Source: Providencia sp. R33
GTDB lineage: Bacteria > Pseudomonadota > Gammaproteobacteria > Enterobacterales > Enterobacteriaceae
Direction: 5' to 3'
Assembly: GCF_019343475.1 (NCBI RefSeq)
Contig: NZ_CP072453.1
Location: forward strand, 186,001 to 250,000
DNA: 64,000 nt
Positions within the stretch are counted from its first letter, which is position 1, and every line of letters starts with the position of its first letter. Of the stretch, positions 17,878 to 25,996 are shown one piece after another. A program made the position numbers and the translations under genes. Under the pieces are notes generated by a model. It did no database searches and was not told the origin of the DNA. It worked only from the letters and a program-made list of their open reading frames with translations.

Positions 17878-17943
17878 ACCGAGCCGCTAAGGTGGCTCGG
17901 TAACTGAACGGTAGCCCTACATTGTGTGCACATGATGTAGGGC
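17878..17943 (+). other. Two stem-loops between btsT and yjiX
   Basis: Hairpin one pairs ACCGAGCC (17878-17885) with GGCTCGGT (17894-17901); hairpin two pairs GCCCTACAT (17914-17922) with ATGTAGGGC (17935-17943). Neither has a T run, so mRNA stabilisation or processing is more likely than termination. Confidence 0.6.
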
Positions 17944-17963
17944 ATTTGTATTTGGAGAGACAG

Positions 17964-18167
17964 ATGTTTGGTAACCTTGGAAAAACAGGTAAATACTTAG
18001 GCCAAGCAGCGCGCATGCTGATTGGCATTCCTGATTATGATACTTATGTCCAACACATGAGTGATAACCACCCTGATAAGCCCGTCATGACTTACAAAGA
18101 ATTTTTTCGTGAAAGGCAAGATGCGCGGTATGGTGGAAGTGGCAAAGGCGGGTTCCGCTGCTGTTAA
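17964..18167 (+). CDS. yjiX: YbdD/YjiX family protein
   Basis: A 67-residue cytoplasmic protein almost identical in pattern to E. coli YjiX: MFGNLGKTGKYLGQAARMLI at the start and GGSGKGGFRCC at the end. The ATG at 17964 follows GGAGAGA at a proper distance; an upstream in-frame start at 17922 would add 14 unrelated residues. Members always follow cstA or btsT genes and are probably accessory to the transporter, but the function is unknown. Confidence 0.93.
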   Translation: MFGNLGKTGKYLGQAARMLIGIPDYDTYVQHMSDNHPDKPVMTYKEFFRERQDARYGGSGKGGFRCC

Positions 18168-18206
18168 CGATGATTGCAGTAAAACAATGGTGCAAAGAGG
18201 ATAATA

Positions 18207-19175
18207 ATGAAACCAATTAATGTCACAATCCTAACCGGTTTTCTTGGTGCAGGTAAAACAACGCTCCTTAGCCATATTCTTCATGCAGAACATGGACATA
18301 AAATTGCAGTCATTGAAAACGAATTTGGTGAAGTTCCTATCGATAACGCCATTATTGGTGACAGAGCTACACAAATCACCACGCTGAGCAACGGGTGTAT
18401 TTGCTGCTCACGTTCCGCTGAATTAGAAAATGCATTATTAGACTTATTAGATGGCCTCGACAGTGGCAAGTTGGACTTTGACCGTTTAGTGATTGAATGC
18501 ACTGGCATGGCAGACCCTGGCCCTATCACGCAAACATTTTTCTCCCATGATGTGTTATGCGAACGGTTTTTATTGGATGGTATCATTACGCTGGTAGATG
18601 CGGTTCATGCTGAAAAACAATTGAATGACTTTGCGATTGCTCAAGCACAAATCGGCTATGCAGACCGAATTTTATTAACAAAAACTGACATCAACCCAGA
18701 TAACGACGCCCTGCTAGAGCGATTACAGCGTATTAATGCCAGAGCGCCAATTTACCCAGTTATTCATGGCGATATTAACTTACAGCTCTTATTAGACATT
18801 GAAGGTTTTTTATTAGACTCACAACTGAAGGTGAATAAACCGGCTTTCCGTTTTGCACCAAAACAGCAAAATGAAGTGGAGTCTATTGTTGTGGAGTTTG
18901 ATTACCCTGTTGAATTAATGGAAGTTTCACAAGTAATGGAAGATTTACTGCTCAGTTTTGCAGATAATTTATTGCGTTACAAAGGTATTTTATCCATCAA
19001 AGATGAACCAAAACGTTTGTTATTCCAAGGGGTTCAACGCCTTTACAGTGCCGATTGGGATACGGATTGGCTAGACGGCGAAACCCGCCGCAGCGTATTA
19101 GTGTTTATCGGTGTGAAACTCCCCGAAGAGATTATTCGCGAAAAATTCGCCGCTTTGGAAGTTAATTCAAAATAG
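18207..19175 (+). CDS. yjiA: COG0523-family GTPase YjiA
   Basis: A 322-residue SIMIBI-class GTPase of the CobW/COG0523 family. The Walker A motif GFLGAGKT (11-18), the metal-binding CICC motif (Cys64, Cys66, Cys67) and the switch region ECTGMADPGP are intact, and a CobW C-terminal domain follows. E. coli YjiA binds GTP and transition metals and may be a metal chaperone. It is the third gene of the btsT operon. Its stop codon lies 40 bp before a tandem ERIC array. Confidence 0.93.
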   Translation: MKPINVTILTGFLGAGKTTLLSHILHAEHGHKIAVIENEFGEVPIDNAIIGDRATQITTLSNGCICCSRSAELENALLDLLDGLDSGKLDFDRLVIECTGMADPGPITQTFFSHDVLCERFLLDGIITLVDAVHAEKQLNDFAIAQAQIGYADRILLTKTDINPDNDALLERLQRINARAPIYPVIHGDINLQLLLDIEGFLLDSQLKVNKPAFRFAPKQQNEVESIVVEFDYPVELMEVSQVMEDLLLSFADNLLRYKGILSIKDEPKRLLFQGVQRLYSADWDTDWLDGETRRSVLVFIGVKLPEEIIREKFAALEVNSK

Positions 19176-19215
19176 AACAATTCAAAAAAGAAATAAAAAA
19201 AAGAAATTCAAAGTC

Positions 19216-19538
19216 ATTAGCGGCGTAGCAAGGCGGCAAAAGAGCCAATCCCTAGGAGCATACACAAGTATGTGACTCGGGTTGGCGAGTGTAGCCAACA
19301 ACGCTACGTCGTTAAGGGCGAAGAATTAGCGGCGTAGCAAGGCGGCAAAAGAAATAATCCCTAGGAGCATACACAAGTATGTGACTCGGGTTGGCGAGTG
19401 TAGCCAACAACGCTACGTCGTTAAGGGCGAAGAATTAGCGGCGTAGCAAGGCGGCAAAAGAAATAATCCCTAGGAGCATACACAAGTATGTGACTCGGGT
19501 TGGCGAATGTAGCCAACAACGCTACGTCGTTAAGGGCG
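19216..19538. repeat. Tandem array of three ERIC-type elements (109-bp period)
   Basis: Three near-identical copies start at 19216, 19325 and 19434. Each holds the ERIC core CCTAGGAGCATACACAAGTA with GTGACTCGGGT, matching the ERIC consensus from memory (CCAGGAGCTTACATAAGTAA). The third copy runs into the end of the cyuA reading frame and provides its stop codon. Confidence 0.9.
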
Positions 19539-20852
19539 TGCTTTTGACGCCATAATCTCAATAATCTGCACATCAGTATGCCTCATCGACCCTGCGGCCA
19601 ATGAACACAAATTGGCAATTGACTGGTCAACATCATCCGACACAATACCATCCGAGCCTCTCACACAGCTATTATCTAAAGCCATCAGTACCGCTTTATA
19701 AGCCGCACTGGCGCTGGTGGAGACTTTCATCGCACAACTGTTTGATGCACCATCACAAATCATCCCACTGACATCGCCAATCATACTGGAAATCGCCATT
19801 GCAACCACTTCATAGCGTGACTCCAATAACCATGCAATCCCTGCGGCGGCACCCATCGCGGCGGTGGTTGCAGCACACAGCGCTGATAACGCAGGTAATT
19901 GATTATGAATATAAATTGCCATCAGATGGGATAACATCAATGCGCGAGCTAACTGTTCTTCAGAGGATTGCAGGTAGTCTGCTGTCACCACAACAGGCAT
20001 GGTTGCGGCGATACCTTGGTTACCAGAGCCCGAGTTACTCATTGCGGGTAAAACTGCACCACCCATACGGGCATCAGATGCGGCAGAGGTGCGGATCATA
20101 ATTTCAGACATCAAGTCTTTCGATAACAAACCGCGGTCGCGCTGAGTTTGCAATGTTTTGCCGATATGTAAGCCATACACATTGCGCAGGCCTTCTTGGG
20201 AAAGGGCTTCATTTAACTGGGCAGCTTCTAAAATAAAACGAATATCGCCTAATGGGGCTTCTGTCGCAAATTGGTAGACAGCCTTTGCGGTAACGGGCGG
20301 TAAGGGAATATCCGCAGCGCAATCAACGGGGGTATCATCTAGGGACTTTCTTGATAAGGTATCAAACACCGTTTCATTATTATGAATTATCTTCACAATA
20401 TTGGTGTGTGAACCTGTGATGATCACCGTCGCTGAACCTGTTTGGGTATGTACCGTTGCTTCGGAATAGATAACGTCTTCGCAAGGGTGTTTGATATCAA
20501 CAGTTACTAGGCCTTGCGCTAACATTGTTTTACTCAAAGCAATCGCGTCAGTTGAAGCAGATTTAAGTACTTCTAAGCCCGCATCCGCATCACCCCCAAC
20601 CGCACCTAAAGCGGCAGCGATAGGTAACCCTACCATACCTGTACCTGGCACCGTAACGCCCATACCATTTTTCATCAGGTTAGGAGAGACAAAGGCACAA
20701 ACGCGAGTGACGTCACCGTCAAGGAAAGACGCTGCTTTTGCTGCTGCGTAAGCCAATGAAATTGGCTCGGTACAACCTAAAGCTGGCTTAACTTCTTGTT
20801 TTACCGCATTGATAAAATATTGCCAAAGTAATGGTTGTGATTGCGCATGCAT
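19530..20852 (-). CDS. cyuA: L-cysteine desulfidase (UPF0597/YhaM family)
   Basis: A 440-residue enzyme of the YhaM/CyuA family that breaks L-cysteine into pyruvate, ammonia and sulfide, related to serine dehydratase alpha chains. Conserved runs include KPALGCTEPISLA with Cys27, SPNLMKNGMGVTVPGTGMVG, and SAASDARMGGAVLPAMSNSG; Cys residues in MICDGASNSCAMK are likely Fe-S ligands. The ATG at 20850-20852 was chosen because AAGGGGA precedes it and homology begins there; the open frame extends 53 codons further without matching the family. The C-terminus (MASKARP) differs from E. coli by an extra Pro supplied by the ERIC repeat. A monocistronic gene, without the cyuP permease beside it. Confidence 0.9.
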   Translation of the reverse strand: MHAQSQPLLWQYFINAVKQEVKPALGCTEPISLAYAAAKAASFLDGDVTRVCAFVSPNLMKNGMGVTVPGTGMVGLPIAAALGAVGGDADAGLEVLKSASTDAIALSKTMLAQGLVTVDIKHPCEDVIYSEATVHTQTGSATVIITGSHTNIVKIIHNNETVFDTLSRKSLDDTPVDCAADIPLPPVTAKAVYQFATEAPLGDIRFILEAAQLNEALSQEGLRNVYGLHIGKTLQTQRDRGLLSKDLMSEIMIRTSAASDARMGGAVLPAMSNSGSGNQGIAATMPVVVTADYLQSSEEQLARALMLSHLMAIYIHNQLPALSALCAATTAAMGAAAGIAWLLESRYEVVAMAISSMIGDVSGMICDGASNSCAMKVSTSASAAYKAVLMALDNSCVRGSDGIVSDDVDQSIANLCSLAAGSMRHTDVQIIEIMASKARP

Positions 20853-21060
20853 GGCAGGTCCCCTTAATGAATTCTTTTTTGATTTTATTATTTTAAACAA
20901 CCCGTTGGAGAAAAACTTCACTAAGTTTGGGGATATACTTGGGTGGTGGAGAAAAAAAAACTCCAAAACTGGAGATAAAAATAAAATATTTTCGAGTTTG
21001 CGCTTCGTCACAAAAATCCTGCCTATAAAATAGAGCAGGACATTGTGATTGTTTTACGGG

Positions 21061-22407
21061 TTAGCTTTCCACATCGAGGCGTTTACTTTGCCATTTCCGT
21101 GAGCGCCAGCGCCATGCATTAGTCAAGCCGCGCAACCATTCATCTGCGAAGAAACCGAGCCAAATTCCCAGCAAGCCCATTTCCATTTTTATCCCTAAGA
21201 AATAGCCGAGGGGAATCGCCACGCCCCACATAAAGATAATAGCGGTGCATAATGGGAAGCGGGCATCTCCAGAAGCACGTAACGCGTTCACCATTACAAT
21301 ATTAATGGTGCGCCCAGGCTCTAAAAATACCGAGAGCAAAAAGAGCGGTAATAATAGCTCGATAATACCGTGGTCATCAGTAATATTGTTAAGGATAGGG
21401 TCGCGAAGTAACCAGAAAGCAATAACAACACCGATAGTGACATAAAAGCCCATTTTTAAGCTTTTAATTCCGCGAATATAGGCATCTTGGAAGCGTTTCG
21501 CACCAACCAAATGGCCGACCATAATCTCATTACCAATACTGACGGAAATACCGAATAACATGATAAATAGCGATAATTGGAAATACAGGGTTTGTGCCGC
21601 AAGTGCTGTTTCACCCATTAAACCAATAAAGGCGGATGCCGTCATAAAGTGTAAAATCCACACCAAGTTTTCCCCCGCAGAAGGTAAACCAATGTGTAAA
21701 ATTTTACCGAGCATTTTACGTGACCAATGAATTAACATCATTGGGACAAATTTAATACGCAACCCATAGAATAATAAGCAGAAAAGTAAAATTACAGCCA
21801 CGACACGCCCAACGACGGTAGACCATGCCACACCTTCTAAACCATATTGTGGCAAGCCGAAAAAACCATAAAGTACAATGATATTACCTACAACAGTAAT
21901 CAGGTTGGCAATCAATGTGACCCACATGGCTGGCTGTGCTTTGCCATAAACCCGTAAGCAGGCTGCTAAAATAATGGAAATCGCTTCAGGGATTAAACAA
22001 ATCCCTAAAATACGTAAATAAGTATAACCATCAGCCATTAAATGGGATGGCATATTCATGATTTTTAGAATGGTATAGCCAAAGAATACCGCGACTAATG
22101 CACTGGAAAAACCAAGAATAAAGTTAAAAGCGATGGAGATATGAATCGCTTGGCTGGCTTTTTCACGGCGGCCTGCCCCTAAATATTGTGCGATAACAAC
22201 GCTGCATCCCACACTGATAAAGTTAAAAATAGTAATAAAAAGATCAAAAACTTGGTTGCCCACCCCCATCGCTGCAAGGTAAGCGGTCGATACATGGCTA
22301 ACCATGTAAGTGTTAATTAATAATGTGGCCAAATGCAGAAAAATATCGATAAAAATTGGCCAACTGAGCGAAAAGAGTGACCGCTCAGTCACATCAGACT
22401 GATGCAT
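21061..22407 (-). CDS. MATE-family efflux transporter
   Basis: A 448-residue inner-membrane protein with about twelve hydrophobic segments in two homologous halves, as in MatE exporters that expel cationic drugs or metabolites against sodium or protons. It begins ERSLFSLSWPIFIDIFLHLA, a typical MATE helix 1. An AAGGTTCTC leader precedes the ATG. It is divergent from the diaminopimelate dehydrogenase gene. The exact substrate and the nearest named relative are not clear to me. Confidence 0.85.
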   Translation of the reverse strand: MHQSDVTERSLFSLSWPIFIDIFLHLATLLINTYMVSHVSTAYLAAMGVGNQVFDLFITIFNFISVGCSVVIAQYLGAGRREKASQAIHISIAFNFILGFSSALVAVFFGYTILKIMNMPSHLMADGYTYLRILGICLIPEAISIILAACLRVYGKAQPAMWVTLIANLITVVGNIIVLYGFFGLPQYGLEGVAWSTVVGRVVAVILLFCLLFYGLRIKFVPMMLIHWSRKMLGKILHIGLPSAGENLVWILHFMTASAFIGLMGETALAAQTLYFQLSLFIMLFGISVSIGNEIMVGHLVGAKRFQDAYIRGIKSLKMGFYVTIGVVIAFWLLRDPILNNITDDHGIIELLLPLFLLSVFLEPGRTINIVMVNALRASGDARFPLCTAIIFMWGVAIPLGYFLGIKMEMGLLGIWLGFFADEWLRGLTNAWRWRSRKWQSKRLDVES

Positions 22408-22606
22408 TGAGAACCTTTATATATTTATGAGAATTAAGAATAGTGCCTTGAACTGCGAATTCTACATGGAATTCATTAATGAAAATAGGGTTAAAATGCC
22501 CTCAATTTCGTAAAGTGAATGTTTTGTTTACTTTTAATTAATCTGTTAGATTTAATTTCGCTATAAATTAATTAATAAGCAACATCAGAACTGTATAGGA
22601 GTAAAA

Positions 22607-23503
22607 ATGACAAAAATTAAAGCAGCAATAGTGGGATACGGGAATATCGGCCGTTATGCACTAGAAGCTGTTCTAGCCGCTGATGATTTTGAGCTTGTCG
22701 GAATTGTTCGTCGTAATACACAAGACATCCCAGCTGAACTCGCCTCGTATAAAGTCGTCGATGATATTGAAAAACTAGGGAAAGTGGATGTTGCACTCCT
22801 GTGCTCGCCAACCCGTGCAATTGGCCCACTTGCGGCAAAAATTCTTGCATTAGGCATTAATACCGTTGATAGCTTTGATGTGCATTCAGATATTGTAGCG
22901 CTGAAAAGAAGCCTAAATGATGTTGCAAAACAACATAATAGTGTTGCTGTCGTCTCCGCAGGTTGGGATCCCGGTTCGGATTCTATTATGCGTACTTTAA
23001 TGTTAGCGATGGCGCCAAAAGGAGTGACTTACACCAATTTTGGGCCAGGCATGAGCATGGGGCACAGCGTCGCAGCAAAAGCCATTGACGGCGTGAAAGA
23101 TGCGTTATCGGTAACTATTCCATTAGGAACCGGTGTACATCGCCGTATGGTGTATATTGAATTAGACGCAGGCGCAAAATTTGATGATGTTGCTCAAGCG
23201 ATTAAAGCGGATAGCTATTTTGCCTCTGATGAAACCCATATTCGCCAAGTTGATAGTATTGACGCATTAAAAGATGTTGGCCACGGTGTACACATGACCC
23301 ATAAAGGCGTTTCGGGTGCGACGCACAACCAATTATTCGAATACTCAATGCGTATCAATAACCCTGCGTTAACGTCACAATTTATGGTGTCAGCAGCACG
23401 CGCTTCAATGAAGCAGGCGGCGGGCGCTTATACTGTGATTGAAATCCCACCCGTAAATTTCTTGCAAGGTGATTTAGACTCGTTGATTGCTAAACTCGTC
23501 TAA
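22607..23503 (+). CDS. ddh: meso-Diaminopimelate D-dehydrogenase (type II)
   Basis: A 298-residue NAD(P)-dependent oxidoreductase. The N-terminal Rossmann motif VGYGNIGRYALEAV (9-22) and the run NFGPGMSMGHSVAAKAI are shared, from memory, with the Symbiobacterium diaminopimelate dehydrogenase, which is also about the same length; further matches are SAGWDPGSDSIMR and KGVSGATHNQL. The enzyme interconverts meso-diaminopimelate and tetrahydrodipicolinate, either as a one-step lysine/cell-wall branch or as a catabolic step. A good ribosome-binding site (TAGGAG) precedes the ATG. Most enterobacteria lack it. Confidence 0.85.
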   Translation: MTKIKAAIVGYGNIGRYALEAVLAADDFELVGIVRRNTQDIPAELASYKVVDDIEKLGKVDVALLCSPTRAIGPLAAKILALGINTVDSFDVHSDIVALKRSLNDVAKQHNSVAVVSAGWDPGSDSIMRTLMLAMAPKGVTYTNFGPGMSMGHSVAAKAIDGVKDALSVTIPLGTGVHRRMVYIELDAGAKFDDVAQAIKADSYFASDETHIRQVDSIDALKDVGHGVHMTHKGVSGATHNQLFEYSMRINNPALTSQFMVSAARASMKQAAGAYTVIEIPPVNFLQGDLDSLIAKLV

Positions 23504-23669
23504 TTGCCATTTCATTTGTGGCATGACGCGTTCAGTTCATGCCATCTTGTCGATATATCTTACACTTTATCTTTGATTTACTTTGCCATTCGGATTTTGG
23601 ACACTGTTTATTTCTTACGTTATCAAGTAGCTTATTAAAAAAGCAATATTGTCAATGTGGAGTGATCTC

Positions 23670-24407
23670 ATGGCGAAGCCGTCAGGGAATGAGCAATTAC
23701 AAGAAAAGCAAAATAAAGACCAAGGTTTTTTCCCAAAACAGCCCTCAGTAAAAAGCGGGAAAGAAAGTTCGCATTCTTTCAGCCTTATTCGTGCATTTTC
23801 CAAGATAGTTAACTACGGTTTTTCTCTTTTTTATGTCGGCTTTATTTTATCTGTTTGGTTTTTCCCTGAGTATTACACGGTCGAAATTATTTATAACCTG
23901 ACCATCATTCTAATTTTTGAATTTATTTTGATTCACTCTGGCGTCTTTATGGCGGTATTCCGTGATTGGCGAGTATTAACCTTATTTGCGCTTTTTTATG
24001 GTTTATTCGCGCTGGCAATTAATATGTCAGTCTTAGGGGACTCGCCGCTGATCCTGTATTTATATAGTGCGACAGTCGCGAATCGAATGTTATTTGGTTT
24101 AACCAGCCGCAGTGAACAAGAACGCAGTGAAAATATGGGTTATTCAGCGTTAATGGCACTCAATTTTATGTTCTGTATTTTCCTCGTATTAATTTTATCT
24201 TTCCTTGTGCCTTATGGTGGGTTAACGCCTGAATATTTACGCTCTATTGGTTATTACGCCAGTATTTCCACGGGGGGAGAGTTCCCTGATAGGCCTCATG
24301 TCGCTTTTGCGTTTGGAGTACTCTACTTTGGGTTACCTGTTTTTATGGCCTGTTTAATGAATTTCTTGTGCAAGGGGCACTCTATTTACCGAGAAAAAGG
24401 AAAGTAA
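23670..24407 (+). CDS. Unknown multi-pass membrane protein, first of a tandem pair
   Basis: A 245-residue protein. The ATG at 23670 follows GGAG by 8 nt; an upstream in-frame TTG at 23649 lacks this. A polar N-terminal tail of about 45 residues precedes five or six hydrophobic segments. The core YVGFILSVWFFPEYYTVEII, then FEFILIHSGVFMAVF, recurs in the next gene, so the pair arose by duplication. I do not recognise the family. It is only 4 bp upstream of its paralogue, and both may form one complex. Confidence 0.75.
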   Translation: MAKPSGNEQLQEKQNKDQGFFPKQPSVKSGKESSHSFSLIRAFSKIVNYGFSLFYVGFILSVWFFPEYYTVEIIYNLTIILIFEFILIHSGVFMAVFRDWRVLTLFALFYGLFALAINMSVLGDSPLILYLYSATVANRMLFGLTSRSEQERSENMGYSALMALNFMFCIFLVLILSFLVPYGGLTPEYLRSIGYYASISTGGEFPDRPHVAFAFGVLYFGLPVFMACLMNFLCKGHSIYREKGK

Positions 24408-24411
24408 GTTC

Positions 24412-25107
24412 GTGGCAAGGAAGATAAGAAACAAAAAAAATACCAATAAGCATTCATCATCATTCTCAGTAAAAGGGAAGCGCCATTTTATTGCATCAGG
24501 TAAACCTCAAGGTGTTATGCACTTTCTACCTTCGCTGGTGGATCACGGCTTAACTATTTTTTATATCGGTTTTTTATTGTCTTTGTGGTTTTCCCCTGAT
24601 TGGTCAGGTGTTGAAGTGGTTTACAATATGGTATTGATCTTGCTGTTTGAGTTTATTTTAGTGCATATGGGCACAATGATGGCGGTGCTTCAGCGTGGGT
24701 TTTTTTTCATTTTTGTGGCCGCGATTTTAGGTGGCGTGGCTTATATTTTTCATACTACGCAAATTAATTCTTCCGCCATTCTTTATATTTACGCGGCTAC
24801 GTTAATAAACCGAATTATTATTGGGCGTCAGCAAGGGAATGAGTTTGATAATTTTAATGCCTTCGATGAAGGGATTGCTAAATTACGTCATTATGTTGCG
24901 TGTTTTATTATTGCTGTATTTTTAACGCATTATTTGCCTGAAGGGGGGCTTACGGATCAATACCTTGAAGATAACAACTATTATGGCATGTTAAAAATGA
25001 CAGGGATGACGGAAAAACCACTTATGATTATTCAATTCGGCGTTTTGTATTATTCCACATCGCTATTTTGGGTTTTGTGGCGTTTTTTGAACCCAAAAAA
25101 GAGATAA
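24412..25107 (+). CDS. Unknown multi-pass membrane protein, second of a tandem pair
   Basis: A 231-residue protein starting with GTG at 24412, just after the stop of its paralogue. The N-terminal 35 residues are strongly basic (Lys/Arg/Ser rich), followed by five or six hydrophobic segments. It shares with the first gene YIGFLLSLWFSPDWSGVEVV, FEFILVHMGTMMAVL, ILYIYAATLINR and a C-terminal FGVLYYSTSLFW. No catalytic motif is seen. Function unknown. Confidence 0.72.
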   Translation: MARKIRNKKNTNKHSSSFSVKGKRHFIASGKPQGVMHFLPSLVDHGLTIFYIGFLLSLWFSPDWSGVEVVYNMVLILLFEFILVHMGTMMAVLQRGFFFIFVAAILGGVAYIFHTTQINSSAILYIYAATLINRIIIGRQQGNEFDNFNAFDEGIAKLRHYVACFIIAVFLTHYLPEGGLTDQYLEDNNYYGMLKMTGMTEKPLMIIQFGVLYYSTSLFWVLWRFLNPKKR

Positions 25108-25112
25108 AAAAA

Positions 25113-25132
25113 GCGCCTATCGAAATAGGCGC
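25113..25132 (-). terminator. Terminator of the Tm-1-like operon (minus strand)
   Basis: GCGCCTAT pairs with ATAGGCGC (8 bp, loop CGAA); on the minus strand it is followed by seven T residues. It lies 25 bp beyond the stop of the TIM-barrel gene. Confidence 0.85.
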
Positions 25133-25157
25133 CCGGTGTTGGCAAAAAATAAAAAAA

Positions 25158-25985
25158 TTAGCGTGTTATTGATTTAAACTGCTTTGTAGTCTTTGTTAGT
25201 GCGACTTCGGTAGGCAAACGTTCCATTGAACTTGCACCATAAAAACCATGACAGTCAGGGCAGTTTGCTAAAATATATTCAGCATCTTCAGGGGTTGCGA
25301 TAGGGCCGCCGTGACAAAGAACAATGACATCATCACGCACTGCTTTAGCCGCTTTTGCCCATTCATTGATAAGTGGCACACAGTCTTTCAGTGTCAGTGC
25401 TGTTTCGGCACCAATATTCCCACCGGTTGTTAAGCCCATATGTGGCACGATGATATCCGCACCCGCTTTGGTCATCGCAACGGCATCATCAGCGCTGAAA
25501 ACATACGGTGTGGTCAGCAGGTCTTTTTCATGTGCCATGCGGATCATATCCACTTCTAGACCATAGCCCATTCCGGTTTCTTCTAGATTAGCGCGGAAAT
25601 TACCATCAATCAGGCCAACAGTTGGGAAGTTTTGCACGCCCGCAAAGCCTGTCGCTTTGATGTCGTCTAAAAACTTATCAAATTGGCAGAATGGGTCGGT
25701 GCCATTTACGCCAGCAAGAACAGGGGTATGTTTCACCACAGGTAAAACTTCTTTTGCCATGTCCATTACTATTTCATTGGCATTGCCGTAAGCCAATAAG
25801 CCAGCGAGTGAACCTCGTCCAGCCATACGGTAACGGCCAGAGTTATAGATAACGATTAAGTCAATGCCGCCGGCTTCTTCACATTTTGCCGATAAACCAG
25901 TACCCGCACCGCCGCCGATAATGGGTTCTCCTCGAGTAATCATTTCTCTGAAGTTCTTTAATAACTCTGCGCGGTTATGTCTCAT
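25158..25985 (-). CDS. TIM-barrel phosphoenolpyruvate-hydrolase-like protein
   Basis: A 275-residue TIM-barrel protein of the family annotated as phosphoenolpyruvate hydrolase-like, related to the PEP mutase/isocitrate lyase superfamily and to the C-terminal half of plant Tm-1. Conserved runs include GEPIIGGGAGTGLSAKCEEA, GFAGVQNFPTVGLIDG and VLCHGGPIATPEDAEYIL. It is 11 bp downstream of the Tm-1-like ATP-binding gene on the same strand, so the two form an operon and probably one enzyme system. The substrate is unknown. Confidence 0.82.
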   Translation of the reverse strand: MRHNRAELLKNFREMITRGEPIIGGGAGTGLSAKCEEAGGIDLIVIYNSGRYRMAGRGSLAGLLAYGNANEIVMDMAKEVLPVVKHTPVLAGVNGTDPFCQFDKFLDDIKATGFAGVQNFPTVGLIDGNFRANLEETGMGYGLEVDMIRMAHEKDLLTTPYVFSADDAVAMTKAGADIIVPHMGLTTGGNIGAETALTLKDCVPLINEWAKAAKAVRDDVIVLCHGGPIATPEDAEYILANCPDCHGFYGASSMERLPTEVALTKTTKQFKSITR

Positions 25986-25996
25986 ATTAACCTCTA

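Noticed and set aside
19216..19538. Possible CRISPR array because of regular repeats
   Set aside because: The whole 109-bp unit is repeated without unique spacers, and it matches ERIC elements found singly elsewhere; no cas genes are near.
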